Shown: in pieces, positions 11,277 through 21,329 of the stretch
Layout of the letters: each line of letters starts with the position of its first letter
Position numbering within the stretch: the stretch's first letter is position 1
Source: Gentiana macrophylla
Lineage: Eukaryota > Streptophyta > Magnoliopsida > Gentianales > Gentianaceae
Length of the DNA: 64,000 nt
Direction: 5' to 3'
Assembly: GCA_026214975.1 (NCBI GenBank)
Contig: CM047805.1
Location: 187,427,333 to 187,491,332 of the forward strand
Notes under the pieces: model-generated
Seen by the model: the letters and a program-made list of their open reading frames with translations, nothing else
What the model was told of the DNA's origin: nothing
Database searches by the model: none
Program-made: the position numbers and the translations under genes

Positions 11277-11757
11277 AATATATATTGTTGAGAAGATAAT
11301 TATCTCTCCCTTATTATATTTTTTTTCCGAATTTTTTCTCCTTAATCGAACAACAGAAAAATTCCTGTTAGACGGCGGCTCTTCATCTTCGTTTTCAGCC
11401 ACAAAAATCGTTTGAAATCTGCCGTCTTGCAACGTCCTTAGAGATAAACGATGGCGGCTTTTTCTCTCACAACAGTTGTAGACGTTTCTGATGCATCGGA
11501 TTTGACAAGAAAAGGTTGAGTTGGATGGCTTTCGTGGAAGATGCATGTAACGGGCTAGATTGGCTTTCGAATTGGAATGACAGATAAGACTTCTGGACTG
11601 TTTCTCTGCTTTTTTGGTATTTTTTTTAAAAATCTGGAGTCCTTTTTCTGGAAAATTTGACCTTTCTTCTGTGTAGGTGTACTCATACACGTTTGTAGCT
11701 GTCATTCAGAGTGTTAGGAAAAGACTCATTCTTTTACCAATAGATTATGGCATGTTC
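11277..11757. other. Unassigned stretch between Gypsy LTR and LINE-like element
   Basis: It is an AT-rich sequence with an open minus-strand frame of 144 codons that shows no motif I recognise. It may be the 5' end region of the Helitron or older flanking DNA. I found no support for a gene. Confidence 0.3.
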
Positions 11758-11772
11758 AAATCTACCGGTTAA
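11758..11772. repeat. Left 15-bp target-site duplication of the LINE-like element
   Basis: The string aaatctaccggttaa recurs at 19851-19865 immediately after the poly-A tail. Duplications of this length are typical of LINE/SINE target-primed insertion. Confidence 0.8.
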
Positions 11773-12325
11773 ATATCTTCTGACACTCTCTCTAAGAAAA
11801 ACCCTCTGCCGACTCTCTAAAACAAATCTATCAGCCTCCTTCTTCTGCACTTCTCCTTTCCGGTGCCGGCCTCCTTTTCTTTTCGTTTATTCCTTTTTCA
11901 TTCTTGTTGTTCCTGTTCTTTTATATGGTCCTTTTTTCCCCTCCTTTATCACAACTCAGGAGTCTCTCCAACTCTGACTGTCTCGTCGGTTCTTCTCGCC
12001 GGACAATGGAATTCCCTCTGTACTGATGTAGATCGACGGTGTTTTTATTGGGGAAATTTTTCCGGTGGTGATTCGTTGATATAGCCGAATTTTGGCCGGA
12101 GCTGGTGCTTTAAAGTGGGATTGGCGGCTTGCGATTTCCGGTATCGGCTTCAGGAGAGGGGCGGCCTTGCATGTTGATGGATGTTTATCCATTATTCCCC
12201 TCAGATCTGTCCTTTCCTCTCCTCTTTTTTCCGGCGAAGGCTCTGATTTTACGGTTGGTTGCTGGATTTGCAGAGTTGCTCTCTGCTCTTCTTATTATCT
12301 GGGTATGCCGGTTGAGAATTGGAGG
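11773..12325 (+). mobile_element. LINE-like non-autonomous retroelement, 5' part
   Basis: It starts right after the target duplication with a pyrimidine-rich 5' region (ctctctctaag ... ctctgccgactctctaaaa, then ttccggtgccgg). A related arrangement begins the independent insertion at 37988 (minus strand). It has no RT-coding capacity. The Copia element interrupts it at 12325, and its 3' part continues after 19118. The last 345 bases (from gtctcgtcgg) are repeated on the other side of the Copia element. Confidence 0.65.
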
Positions 12326-13466
12326 TGATTTACGGAACAAATCCGTAATTTACGGATTAAATTACGGAATATTAATCTAGAAAATAAATCATGTGAATAG
12401 AACAATTCATATTATCTAGCAGATCTAACAATCTCAATATTACGTGCAAATCTAATGCAAATTACGATGCTTGAAATAAAGGACTAGAGATCAAACCGAG
12501 GCGAGTAGATACTCTTTCCTTAAGACAAATTGCTCCGGTATGGTGCCCACGGTAGTAGCAAATGTCTCCCAAGATACAACGGCTTTACGTCTCGGATTTA
12601 GAGGCACTTCAAAAATCCGAGCTCCAGCGAACTTACAGAGTGCTCCGACTTCTCTTCGACTCAGAATCTAGATCTACATGACTAGATCTATATGAGACTC
12701 TCTTTTGTGGTGGAAAAGACAAGAGAAAACTGAATGAATAAACTTTCATCCATGGGGTTCTTTTTATATAGTGGAGAGGAGGAGCCAATGCTTTAATCTG
12801 ATTGGCCGGAACACATCATCAATACTTTTCCCCTTGGAAAAGACATGGGGTCGAAATTTCTTATTAAATTATTAATAAAATTTTGAATTTTATTTCCACA
12901 CCCTGATTGGTCGAATGACACATCTATGAATTCTGATTGGTCGGATGACTCAACGAATTCTTATTGGTCCGATGACACAGTTACTTAAATTAATTTTTAG
13001 AATTAATTTCATAAAGAAATTTTGTCCAAAAAATTAATAGTAACACCCGAATCGAACCGAGCTCGAGCACGAGCCGAGCCGGCCGGACGGACGGCGGGCG
13101 GCGGGCGCGCGCGTGTGGAAATATCTAAGTCCTCCCTCTTGCACAAAAGTGCCTTGCCCCTTGGGGCACACTTATAAGAGCATACACTAGCCCTTATATA
13201 TGGAGCTCAAGTCTCCCATCTTTCCAATGTGGGATATTGAGTTGAGGTACTCCCTTCAACTCTTATCTCCAACACATTTTCAACCAACTTTAGGCATTAA
13301 TTTCTCATTCATCCGATATCCGAATCGAGTGATTCAAAAGCCCATCATCAACTACTCCGTATGGAGTATTTAATGATATCATTAACTCGATGACATACAT
13401 CGGAGTCTATCCAGAATCGCGCTAAAGTTGACCGTTCAACCCTTTAAAAGGGCTTTTTCTCCAACA
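12326..13466 (-). repeat. 3' LTR of the Copia element
   Basis: It is 1141 bases with TG/CA ends and nearly identical to 17977-19118 except for small indels and a divergent GC-rich island at about 13060-13115. On the minus strand there are TATA-like strings at about 13193-13201 (TATATAAGG) and 12765-12780 (CTATATAAAAAG). The second, followed by a C-rich stretch, is the stronger promoter candidate. Confidence 0.85.
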
Positions 13467-13477
13467 ATCCCCCACAT
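13467..13477 (-). other. Polypurine tract of the Copia element
   Basis: The minus strand reads GTGGGGGAT immediately before the LTR start TGTTGGAG. This is a textbook plus-strand priming tract and fixes the element's direction. Confidence 0.8.
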
Positions 13478-14065
13478 GAATGAAAATTTAATGCAAATGC
13501 AAATGCAGACTCTGAAGAGAAGTCAGACGGAAAAATATTGCATCAGGAGAGGTAGTTTTCGGCCTTGAACTCGCCTTAGTGAAATCTACTATCGGATTTA
13601 CTCGGCTAATCGTGAACTAGGTCTTGAATCTGTTTCGGCCTTTAGTGTAAACCAAGACAATAGCACTCACACAATATTTCCCCTCGCACCTTTCGGTTCT
13701 CATGGTTGTGTCCATCTCGGCCCTGGACAACACTTGGTTTCAGAAAGTGCTTTAGAGAATTCAAGCCTCAAAATTCTCATAGAAGCGGCCCCACTTCGCA
13801 CTTACATAGGTGACCTCCTATCAAGGGTATTCTGCCCTACCCCACTTGAATATCAAGCTATAGGAATCATTAAAAGCTAAGCTTAACCTCACACCCTCTG
13901 CAGATAGCACTTTTATTCTTTCAGAATGGGTAAGTGAAAAGTGCTGGACTGTTCCTTATAGCTTAGTTGTCCCTTTTGAACCATGATCTTGGGATCTCCA
14001 GTCAACATGGTTAGGTTGCCACTACAAGGAAACATGCGTAATAGGCTTCAGTCCCATTCCGGTTG

Positions 14066-15567
14066 TCAAATTGACATCTGATCTCTAGCTAAACCTTTTG
14101 TAAGCGGATCCGCAAGATTCTCCTTCGATAGTATATAATCGATGGAAATCAAACCATTAGAGATCAATTCTTTAATGGTATTGTGTCTACGGCGTATGTG
14201 TCGAGACATACCATTATACATACTACTCTGTGCCCTTCCTATCGCCGACTGACTATCGCAGTGTATGCTAATAGCAGCCACTAGCTTAGGCCAACATGGA
14301 ATATCCTTAGGGAAATTCCTAAGCCATTCAGCTTCTTCTCCAGCCTTATCAAGGTTATAAACTCAGCTTCCATTGTGGAACGAGCTATGCACGTTTGTCT
14401 AGTAGACTTCCAGGACACAGCAGCACCACCAATCGTGGATAAGTATCCACTGGTGGACTTTGAATCTTTCATATCTGATATCCAATTCGCATCACAGTAT
14501 CCTTCTAACACTGCTGGATATCTCAAAAATCGTAATCCCAGACTCATAGTGTACTTCATGTACCTCAAACAACCTATTTAAGGCTTTCCAATGGTTATGG
14601 TCTGGATTACTCGTGAACCTACTCAGTTTATTCACTACACATCCTAAGTCTGGTCGTGTACAGTTGGTTATGTACATCAGACTTCCGATCACTTGAGAAT
14701 ATCTCAACTGATCCACAGGTTCACCTCTATTCTTGACTAAGTGCATACTTAGGTCAAGTGGAGTGCTCACTGGACTTCTATCAAAGACATTAAATCTTTT
14801 CAAAACAGACTCAATATAATGAGTTTGTCATCACAAGTCCATCAAATATTCTAGAGATTTTACTCCCTAGTATCAAAGCTGCAACTCTCAGGCCCTTCAC
14901 ATCGAAGTTCCTTGTCAATATCTTTATCGTATCCATGATACTCTCATGAGTACTTCCCATTATTAGCATGTCATAGACACACTATCACAAAAAGCGTGTT
15001 CCTTAATGTAGACATATATGTATCCTATCCACTTGACAGCGTATTGTCAAACTCGATATGCCATTGCTCTGACTATTATTCGAGCCACAGGGAGACTTAA
15101 CAAGTCTACACACCTTACACTCTTAGCCTGGAACTATGAACCCATCGGGTTGTTCCAAGTACATCTCTTCCTTCAACTCACCACAAACATCCATTTGATG
15201 GATTTCCAGGTTATAGTCTCCAGCTATACCTTAAATAAGTAATTCTCGTAACTGGTGAGTAAGAAGTCAAGGCCTTCTTTCTGTCGATACCCTCAGGCTA
15301 CCAACAACGCCTTACAATAAATCCATCAACCTTTAACTTCTCATTGAAGATCCACTTCCACCTGAGTGGTTTTGCGTGATGGATTTCTCTATTTATAGCC
15401 TCTTTCCAAAAATGGGCTTCTGGAATTGACATTGCCTCAGCATATGTCTTGGTTCGTTTTCTACCATATAGGCAGAAAATCAAGAGCAAAGGACTTGGAA
15501 GTCCTAGCCCTCTTACTAAGACGATGTTCCTCAATTTCTTGAGGACCACTCTCTTATTAAGACTCAT
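14066..15567 (-). pseudogene. Copia reverse transcriptase and RNase H fragments
   Basis: The minus strand shows the RT entry (KTYAEAMSIPEAHFWKEAI, KWIFNEKLKVDG), the RT C-terminal region (STPLDLSMHL, YSQVIGSLMYITNCTRPD) and then RNase H ([51 protein letters not shown]). The catalytic YVDD box region near 14970 reads VYDMLIMGST in one frame, so the conserved box is damaged. Several frame changes separate the pieces. In an intact element these domains would copy RNA into DNA. Confidence 0.85.
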
Positions 15568-15689
15568 ATGTCCGCTTACTCATGCTTGCTTCTTCTTTAA
15601 CACTTTCCTTTCAAGGAAAGATATCCGTGAGGAACACCACATTCTTATACTCGATGATGACATGTTAATGTACATCATTGATGTCTAAT

Positions 15690-16240
15690 TTATGCACCAG
15701 AAACAATAGGCACCAATGATTTAGGTCCTATCATTCACTTTGGTTTAGGTACTTCGACCTTAGCCAAACACCCCACATTCCAAGAATCTGTAGCTAAACC
15801 ACAGCCTTTCCACAACTCATTTAGGGTGTCATCCTTCTTCTTGAAGGATCCCGGTCGAGAATGAATTTTGTTGAGAGCGCGCCCCCCACAAGTTACGAGG
15901 TATACCCGAACTTAACAACATAGCATTCATTCTCTCTTAAAGAGTTCGGTTCTTTGCGTAGCAATACCACTTGATTTAGGTGTGTATGGTGTAGTTGTTT
16001 GATGAATGATGCCGGGCCCTTAGCAAGACTCATGAAACAATACATCATATCCACCGCTACAATCACTACGGATACATCTCATCCGTTTGCTATGTTTATT
16101 ATCACATTCATTCTGACAAATCTCAAGGCATCAGGGGCCTCATCATCATTTTTCAGCATATCAACATCTGGCGCTATAAAAGTAACATGATACTTTTATC
16201 ACCTCTAGTTCGCACGAACTTAGGGTTTCTGTGTTCTTTA
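15690..16240 (-). pseudogene. Copia integrase remnant
   Basis: The minus strand has GIIHQTTTPYTPKSSGIA, corresponding to the integrase block HxTTPYTPQxNG. Downstream is NELWKGCG with CLAKVEVPK-like sequence, the usual C-terminal integrase region of Copia. The frame is broken repeatedly. The duplicate at 53917-54470 preserves a longer open piece (54191-53958). Confidence 0.7.
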
Positions 16241-17850
16241 CTACCGTTGGAAACGGTGAGTTAGCCAATATGGTCACAACACATACTTGATACTTGTGAT
16301 TAGGATCTAATTTCAAGTCCTAGTCATAGTGTCACAAGCAAATATTACTCAAGCATGTAAGCAATTTTTAAAGCCAATCTTACTGGCTCTTTGCGGAGCA
16401 TCACTTTTGTGCTCAACAGACAGTTTCACTGTCAACATATTGGTCAATCTGGTTTGAGCATTCAAACCATCGTACGTTGCACCACCGAATTTCTCCATCC
16501 AAGGGATGAGATTAACCGGTCACTGGTGCTACGTCTAGTGCTACACGAGGCACGTAAACATGTGTCACAAAAGACACAGTTCTATAGGATTCACCTTGGT
16601 GTTTCCTTCCATTTTGTTCAACGAACAAAAGATCATCAAACCAAATAGTAGTATACCATCATAGGAATAAAGGTCAACTACCGTACCATAGCATTCTAAT
16701 CTATATAACATAATGCTAGTCACTTTAATCTAAGCTGCACACAATTGCGATATATCACCTTTAATACAATTATAAATCTGCTTAGAAAATCCGCTCACAT
16801 AGCATAAGGAATATAACCATTACCTGCTATATTGAACTAATTAAATTGATACATTTCCAGTGACATACATCGCAAGGTATACAACAATCAACGACCTTTA
16901 AGAATAACCACAACGGGAATTTATTCAATCATGGCACCATAGCACCGCACACTGTAAAATTTAATTTTAATTTTAGACAATAGCGTGTTTCAGAATGTTA
17001 CTTGTCTTATATAATAGCGCTCTAAATCAAATCAATTCATAGAGTATAACAATAATGCACTTAACTCTAACGATGATATAGTGTATTAATTACCGGGATT
17101 CTTTCCAAAAATATATCCGATATAATTTTGGTTTCCTTACGGCACACTACAAGACATACTACATTAAATAACCATAATGGTACCTTCGATCCAAATAAAT
17201 CAATGACACATACTAAGTCATTAAAATTTAGTATTTCGTTGGCAAAAAAACAACGATAATAGGAGAGACTTTATGGTGCAACGGTTGTAAGAAGGTTGTA
17301 CCAAGTGGCATACATTAGAGCCTCTCATTTTTACTCTCTTTCACATAATACACTTTTATCTCTCACGCAATCTAATATTCACGAAACAATAATTATCTGA
17401 ATTTCTCGATTGCGTAATGAATCAACAAATCAGCGAAAAGAATTTTAAAAAAAATTTCCTATTTCTTGGAGCTAATTTGTCGGGAAAATATACTAAATAT
17501 CAATCAAAGTTTTCCCTAAAATATCCCACAATGTTAATTTCAACAGATTAACTTACTCATAAATCCAACGAAATCAATTATATAAACCGGCGAACACAGT
17601 AGAGTCGGTGAGTACATAAGTAAAGCCATAGCAATTACTTCATTTTCGGTTAAAGCAATCACCAAATATATAGCAGAGAAAAACTGTCAATTGGAACTAG
17701 CACACTACTGAGGCATCAAAACAAATGCATAAACTTATATTAAACAATTGATTGCAAGTACCAACCGTGCTACCGGAGACCGATTCTATCCATGGTAAAT
17801 TGCAACAGGCCACAACACGTATACAGTACAATTTGTCTTAAGCTTGTTGG
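16241..17850 (-). pseudogene. Degraded Copia gag and leader region
   Basis: Only short gag-like pieces are readable near 16400-16560 (for instance WxxxFGGATYDG-like and a LTxMLTVKLS-like stretch, in broken frames). From about 16700 to 17850 the sequence is AT-rich and without clear coding sense. It holds the 90-base block at 17270-17358 that recurs elsewhere in the window. Confidence 0.4.
17270..17358. repeat. 90-base dispersed block (copy in Copia interior)
   Basis: The stretch from ttatggtgcaacggttgta to cacataatacactttta matches 38806-38895 in reverse complement with only a few differences. It also recurs at about 55504-55592 in the duplicated region. It is not LTR or coding sequence that I recognise. 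Confidence 0.75.
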
Positions 17851-18060
17851 GGTAGTGTATCGTGTGTGGAGTGATTTACGGAACAAATCCGTAATTTACG
17901 GATTAAATTACGGAATATTAATCTAGAAAATAAATCATGTGAATAGAACAATTCAGGTAGTGTATCGTGTGTTGAGTGATTTACGGAACAAATCCGTAAT
18001 TTACGGATTAAATTACGGAATATTAATCTAGAAAATAAATCATGTGAATAGAACAATTCA
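17851..18060. repeat. 105-base tandem duplication at the inner edge of the Copia 5' LTR
   Basis: Two copies (17851-17955 and 17956-18060) run from ggtagtgtatcgtgtg to gaacaattca. Each includes the LTR end TGATTTACGG plus about 20 bases outside it, so the LTR boundary itself is duplicated. The same structure exists at about 56081-56290. Confidence 0.85.
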
Positions 18061-19118
18061 TATTATCTAGCGAGATCTAACAATCTCAATATTACGCAAA
18101 TCTAATGCAAATTACGATGCTTGAAATAAAGGACTAGAGATCAAACCGAGGCGAGTAGATACTCTTTCCTTAAGACAAATTGCTCGGTATGGTGCCCACG
18201 GTAGTAGCAAATGTCTCCCAAGATACAACGGCTTTACGTCTCGGATTTAGAGGCACTTCAAAAATCCGAGCTCCAAATGAACTTACAGAGTGCTCCGACT
18301 TCTCTTCAACTCGAATCTAGATCTACATGACTAGATCTATATGAGACTCTCTTTGTGGTGGAAAAGATAAGAGAAAGCTGAATGAATAAACTTTCATCCA
18401 TGGGGTTCTTTTTATATAGTGGAGAGGAGGAGCCAATGCTTTAATCGATTGGCGAACACATCATCAATACTTTTCCCTTGGAAAGAGACATGGGTCGAAA
18501 TTTCTTATTAAATTATTAATAAAATTTGAATTTTATTTCCACACCCTGATTAGTCGAATGACACATCTATGAATTCTAATTGGTCGGATGACTCAACGAA
18601 ATCTTATTGGTCCGATGACACAGTTACTTAAATTAATTTTTAGAATTAATTTCATAAAGAAATTTTGTCCAAAAAATTAATAGTAACACCCGAACCGAAC
18701 CGAACCGAGGCCGAGGCCGAGGCCGAGGCCGAGGCCGAGGCCGAGGCGGCGGCGCGTGTGCGTGTGGAAATATCTAAGTCCTCCCTCCTGCACAAAAGTG
18801 CCTTGCCCCTTGGGGCACGCTTATAAGAGCATACACTAGCCCTTATATATGGAGCTCAAGTCTCCCATCTTTCCAATGTGGGATATTGAGTTGAGGTACT
18901 CCCTTCAACTCTTATCTCCAACACATTTTCAACCAACTTTAGGCATTAATTTCTCATTCATCCGATATCCGAATCGAGTGATTCAAAAGCCCATCATCAA
19001 CTACTCCGTATGGAGTATTTAATGATATCATTAACTCTCGATGACATACATCGGAGTCTATCCGTAAATCGCGCTAAAGTTGACCGTTCAACCCTTTAAA
19101 AGGGCTTTTTCTCCAACA
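17977..19118 (-). repeat. 5' LTR of the Copia element
   Basis: It is 1142 bases and matches 12326-13466. The main difference is at 18690-18765, where the sequence is a (gccgag)n hexanucleotide run instead of the mixed GC-rich sequence of the other LTR. Minus-strand TATA candidates are conserved at about 18842-18850 and 18407-18420. Confidence 0.85.
18704..18746. repeat. GCCGAG hexanucleotide microsatellite
   Basis: About seven consecutive gccgag units sit inside an otherwise AT-rich LTR, preceded by ccgaa pentamers. The sister LTR has related but non-tandem GC-rich sequence here, and the duplicate LTR at 56.75 kb lacks the whole block. Confidence 0.9.
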
Positions 19119-19850
19119 GTCTCGTCGGTTCTTCTCGCCGGACAATGGAATTCCCTCTGTTCTGATGTAGATCGACGGTGTTTTTATTGGGGAAATTTTT
19201 CCGGTGGTGATTCGTTGATATAGCCGAATTTTGGCCGGAGCTGGTGCTTTAAAGTGGGATTGGCGGCTTGCGATTTCCGGTATCGGCTTCAGGAGAGGGG
19301 CGGCCTTGCATGTCGATGGATGTTTATCCATTATTCCCCTCAGATCTGTCCTTTCCTCTCCTCTTTTTTCCGGCGAAGGCTCTGATTTTACGGTTGGTTG
19401 CTGGATTTGCAGAGTTGCTCTCTGCTCTTCTTATTATCTGGGTATGCCGGTTGAGAATTGGAGGTGATTTTTGGCAGTTAGTGTTGATGGATGGGGACTT
19501 GGGGCGGCTATGGTCCTTGTGTATCTGTAGTTTTTTTCGTTTGTCTTGTTTATGTGTTTCGGATCGGGTCGGTAATAGTCGATTTCTCCGGTTTTTTTTA
19601 GTTTTTTTAGCTTTGTTTAAGTATGTTAAGAACAAGTTTGATTATCGTAATATCTTACCAAATCAAGTCCTCTGTGTTGAGGCAGAATTTGGTCGGCATG
19701 GATTCTTCCATGTCTTTTTATTTCGTTGCTTTGGTGGTGGTCCAGCTTTAGGCTGCCTGTGATCCGGAGTTATTTCGGCTGTTTTCCCGACGTTTGGTCC
19801 GGTTGTAATTTGTTTGTTTATTTAATGAAATCTTTCGTTTCGGAAAAAAA
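19119..19850 (+). mobile_element. LINE-like non-autonomous retroelement, 3' part with poly-A
   Basis: The first 345 bases repeat 11980-12325 with about two substitutions. The rest is unique and ends tttatttaatgaaatctttc, gtttcgg and a ten-A tail. It is followed by the 15-base target duplication (19851-19865). Together with 11773-12325 the original element was about 0.94 kb. No reading frame for RT is present, and frames of 160-190 codons on either strand show no known motif. Confidence 0.7.
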
Positions 19851-19865
19851 AAATCTACCGGTTAA
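19851..19865. repeat. Right 15-bp target-site duplication of the LINE-like element
   Basis: It is identical to 11758-11772 and directly follows the A-tail. Confidence 0.8.
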
Positions 19866-21329
19866 TACATACCCTCATGCATTATCATCCTCATATATAT
19901 ACCTTTTCTTGTGAAAGAGTTATCACACCTGCAGATTTCTTGCGTTTCTGTTCTGGTCGTACTAATTAGGTCAGATTCTTTCCAAGAGCATGTCTTGTGT
20001 TCTTCCATTCATACCAACAAAAAATCTCCTTTTACATTTAATACGCAGTTAAATCTTTATCATTACATTGCTTTCGTCATATGATTAGGATGTAACCGAC
20101 TTATTTAATGTTCAGATCATCTCTGCTCATGTTTAATGTTCTTGCATTCATACAGACCAATATTCTGTTCTTACAGTTAATATGCATTAAATATGTATCA
20201 TTACATTACTTCAGTATCACTTTTCATTACAGACCAATATTCTGTGCTTTTTCTCACACTTGTTACTGTTCATAGAAAGGATCATGCTTTCTTTTATTGT
20301 ACAATTATGGGGTCATTTTTAGGTGTATGCTTGCTTGTTATGACATGACATATATATATGTACTTATCCTCTTCAACAAATGTCATGCATTTATCTTGCA
20401 GCTTTTCTTCTTCTTAGAAAGTATCTTGGTTTCTTTTTCCACAAACATTTACAGTATTCTTTTGCGAAGAGGCTTTTTCTGCACATATTTACAGTATTTT
20501 TTTACAAAGAGACTTACTTATTCACACATATGCTTATGTTTTGATGTTCTCGCAGATCTTGGTTGCTTCTTCAGCACAGTTTGCTCCAAGGTATGCACAC
20601 TTCGTTCTGTTCAATTAAGCTCTGAACATGTTGTTTGGTTCTGGTACTTTTATGCTGAGTATGTTCTTTGCACAGCTGCACCTGTAGTTTTTCTTGTCAA
20701 TCCTCAATGTAGAAATGATTCTACTCATGCCTGTACTTGCAGTTCACTTTAATGGTTATGCTTCTTTAAGGTGTCTTTGTTTCTCCCCTTTTTTTTTGGG
20801 AAAATTTGAAATTTCTTCCCCTTTCGACATGTCTTTTCCACCATTCTTTAGTTGCCTCAATTCTTGTCATATAGTGCTTCGTTGCTGTTCTTATCCTGTT
20901 GTAGTTGGTCCATAATGTTATTCGGGGTACTTAGGTAGGCAATATCCTTTTCCTGCATATACTTGTTGTTCGTTTCTTCCTACTGCTGTGCTAATATCTG
21001 GATTCTTTTTCGGCACTGCAAGTTGAGATCATTGTATGTGTGTAAAAGTTCCGCATGGTTTCGTACGGGTTCTGAGGTGTTGGTGTTCTTTAATTGCTGT
21101 CTCGCTTTTAATATATACTGTTTTTTAGCACTGCTTTCCTCTCCAAGTGTGACTGTGTTGCTTTCTTTTGCACTTAGTTGTTTTGCATTGGTGTTCATGC
21201 ATGCAGTTGTTGTAGGAGTAGTTGTTCAGACTTGCTGCTGTTGGTCATTCTTAGTTCAGTAATTCTGTTGCTGTTGCAGCTGGGTTGCACTTTATCAGTA
21301 TAGGGTAATTTAGTGCCTCCCAAAAACTA
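19866..21329 (+). promoter_or_regulatory. Helitron upstream region and likely 5' UTR introns
   Basis: The stretch is T-rich and without credible coding sense. It contains splice-like signals: ctcgcag before atcttggttgcttcttcagc, a donor ccaag|gtatgc at about 20590, and a ttgcag acceptor at about 21280 just before the first ATG of the Rep frame (21330). I infer one small untranslated exon, not proven. Two copies of acagaccaatattctgt lie at about 20153 and 20231. Confidence 0.4.

Larger units (their letters stand above)
12326..19118 (-). mobile_element. Ty1/Copia LTR retrotransposon, degenerate
   Basis: Two LTRs of 1141 and 1142 bases begin TGATTTACGG and end CTCCAACA on the plus strand, so the element reads TGTTGGAG...AAATCA on the minus strand. 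The polypurine tract (GTGGGGGAT on the minus strand) abuts the left LTR, fixing the minus orientation. Interior fragments match Copia integrase, reverse transcriptase and RNase H in that order. I saw no standard initiator-Met primer site. The flanks are not a short target duplication but two copies of a 345-base host segment. Confidence 0.85.

Noticed and set aside
11271..11705. 144-codon minus-strand frame
   Set aside because: No recognisable motif, basic low-complexity composition, sits in a transposon boundary region.
19268..19762. 164-codon frame in the LINE-like element (and the 172- and 186-codon frames at 57.06-57.73 kb)
   Set aside because: Composition is biased by T-rich DNA; frames on both strands are open equally; no RT or ORF1 motif.
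20297..20752. 151-codon hydrophobic, Cys/Phe-rich frame upstream of the Helitron gene
   Set aside because: Typical translation of T-rich intron/5' UTR sequence, and splice signals run through it.
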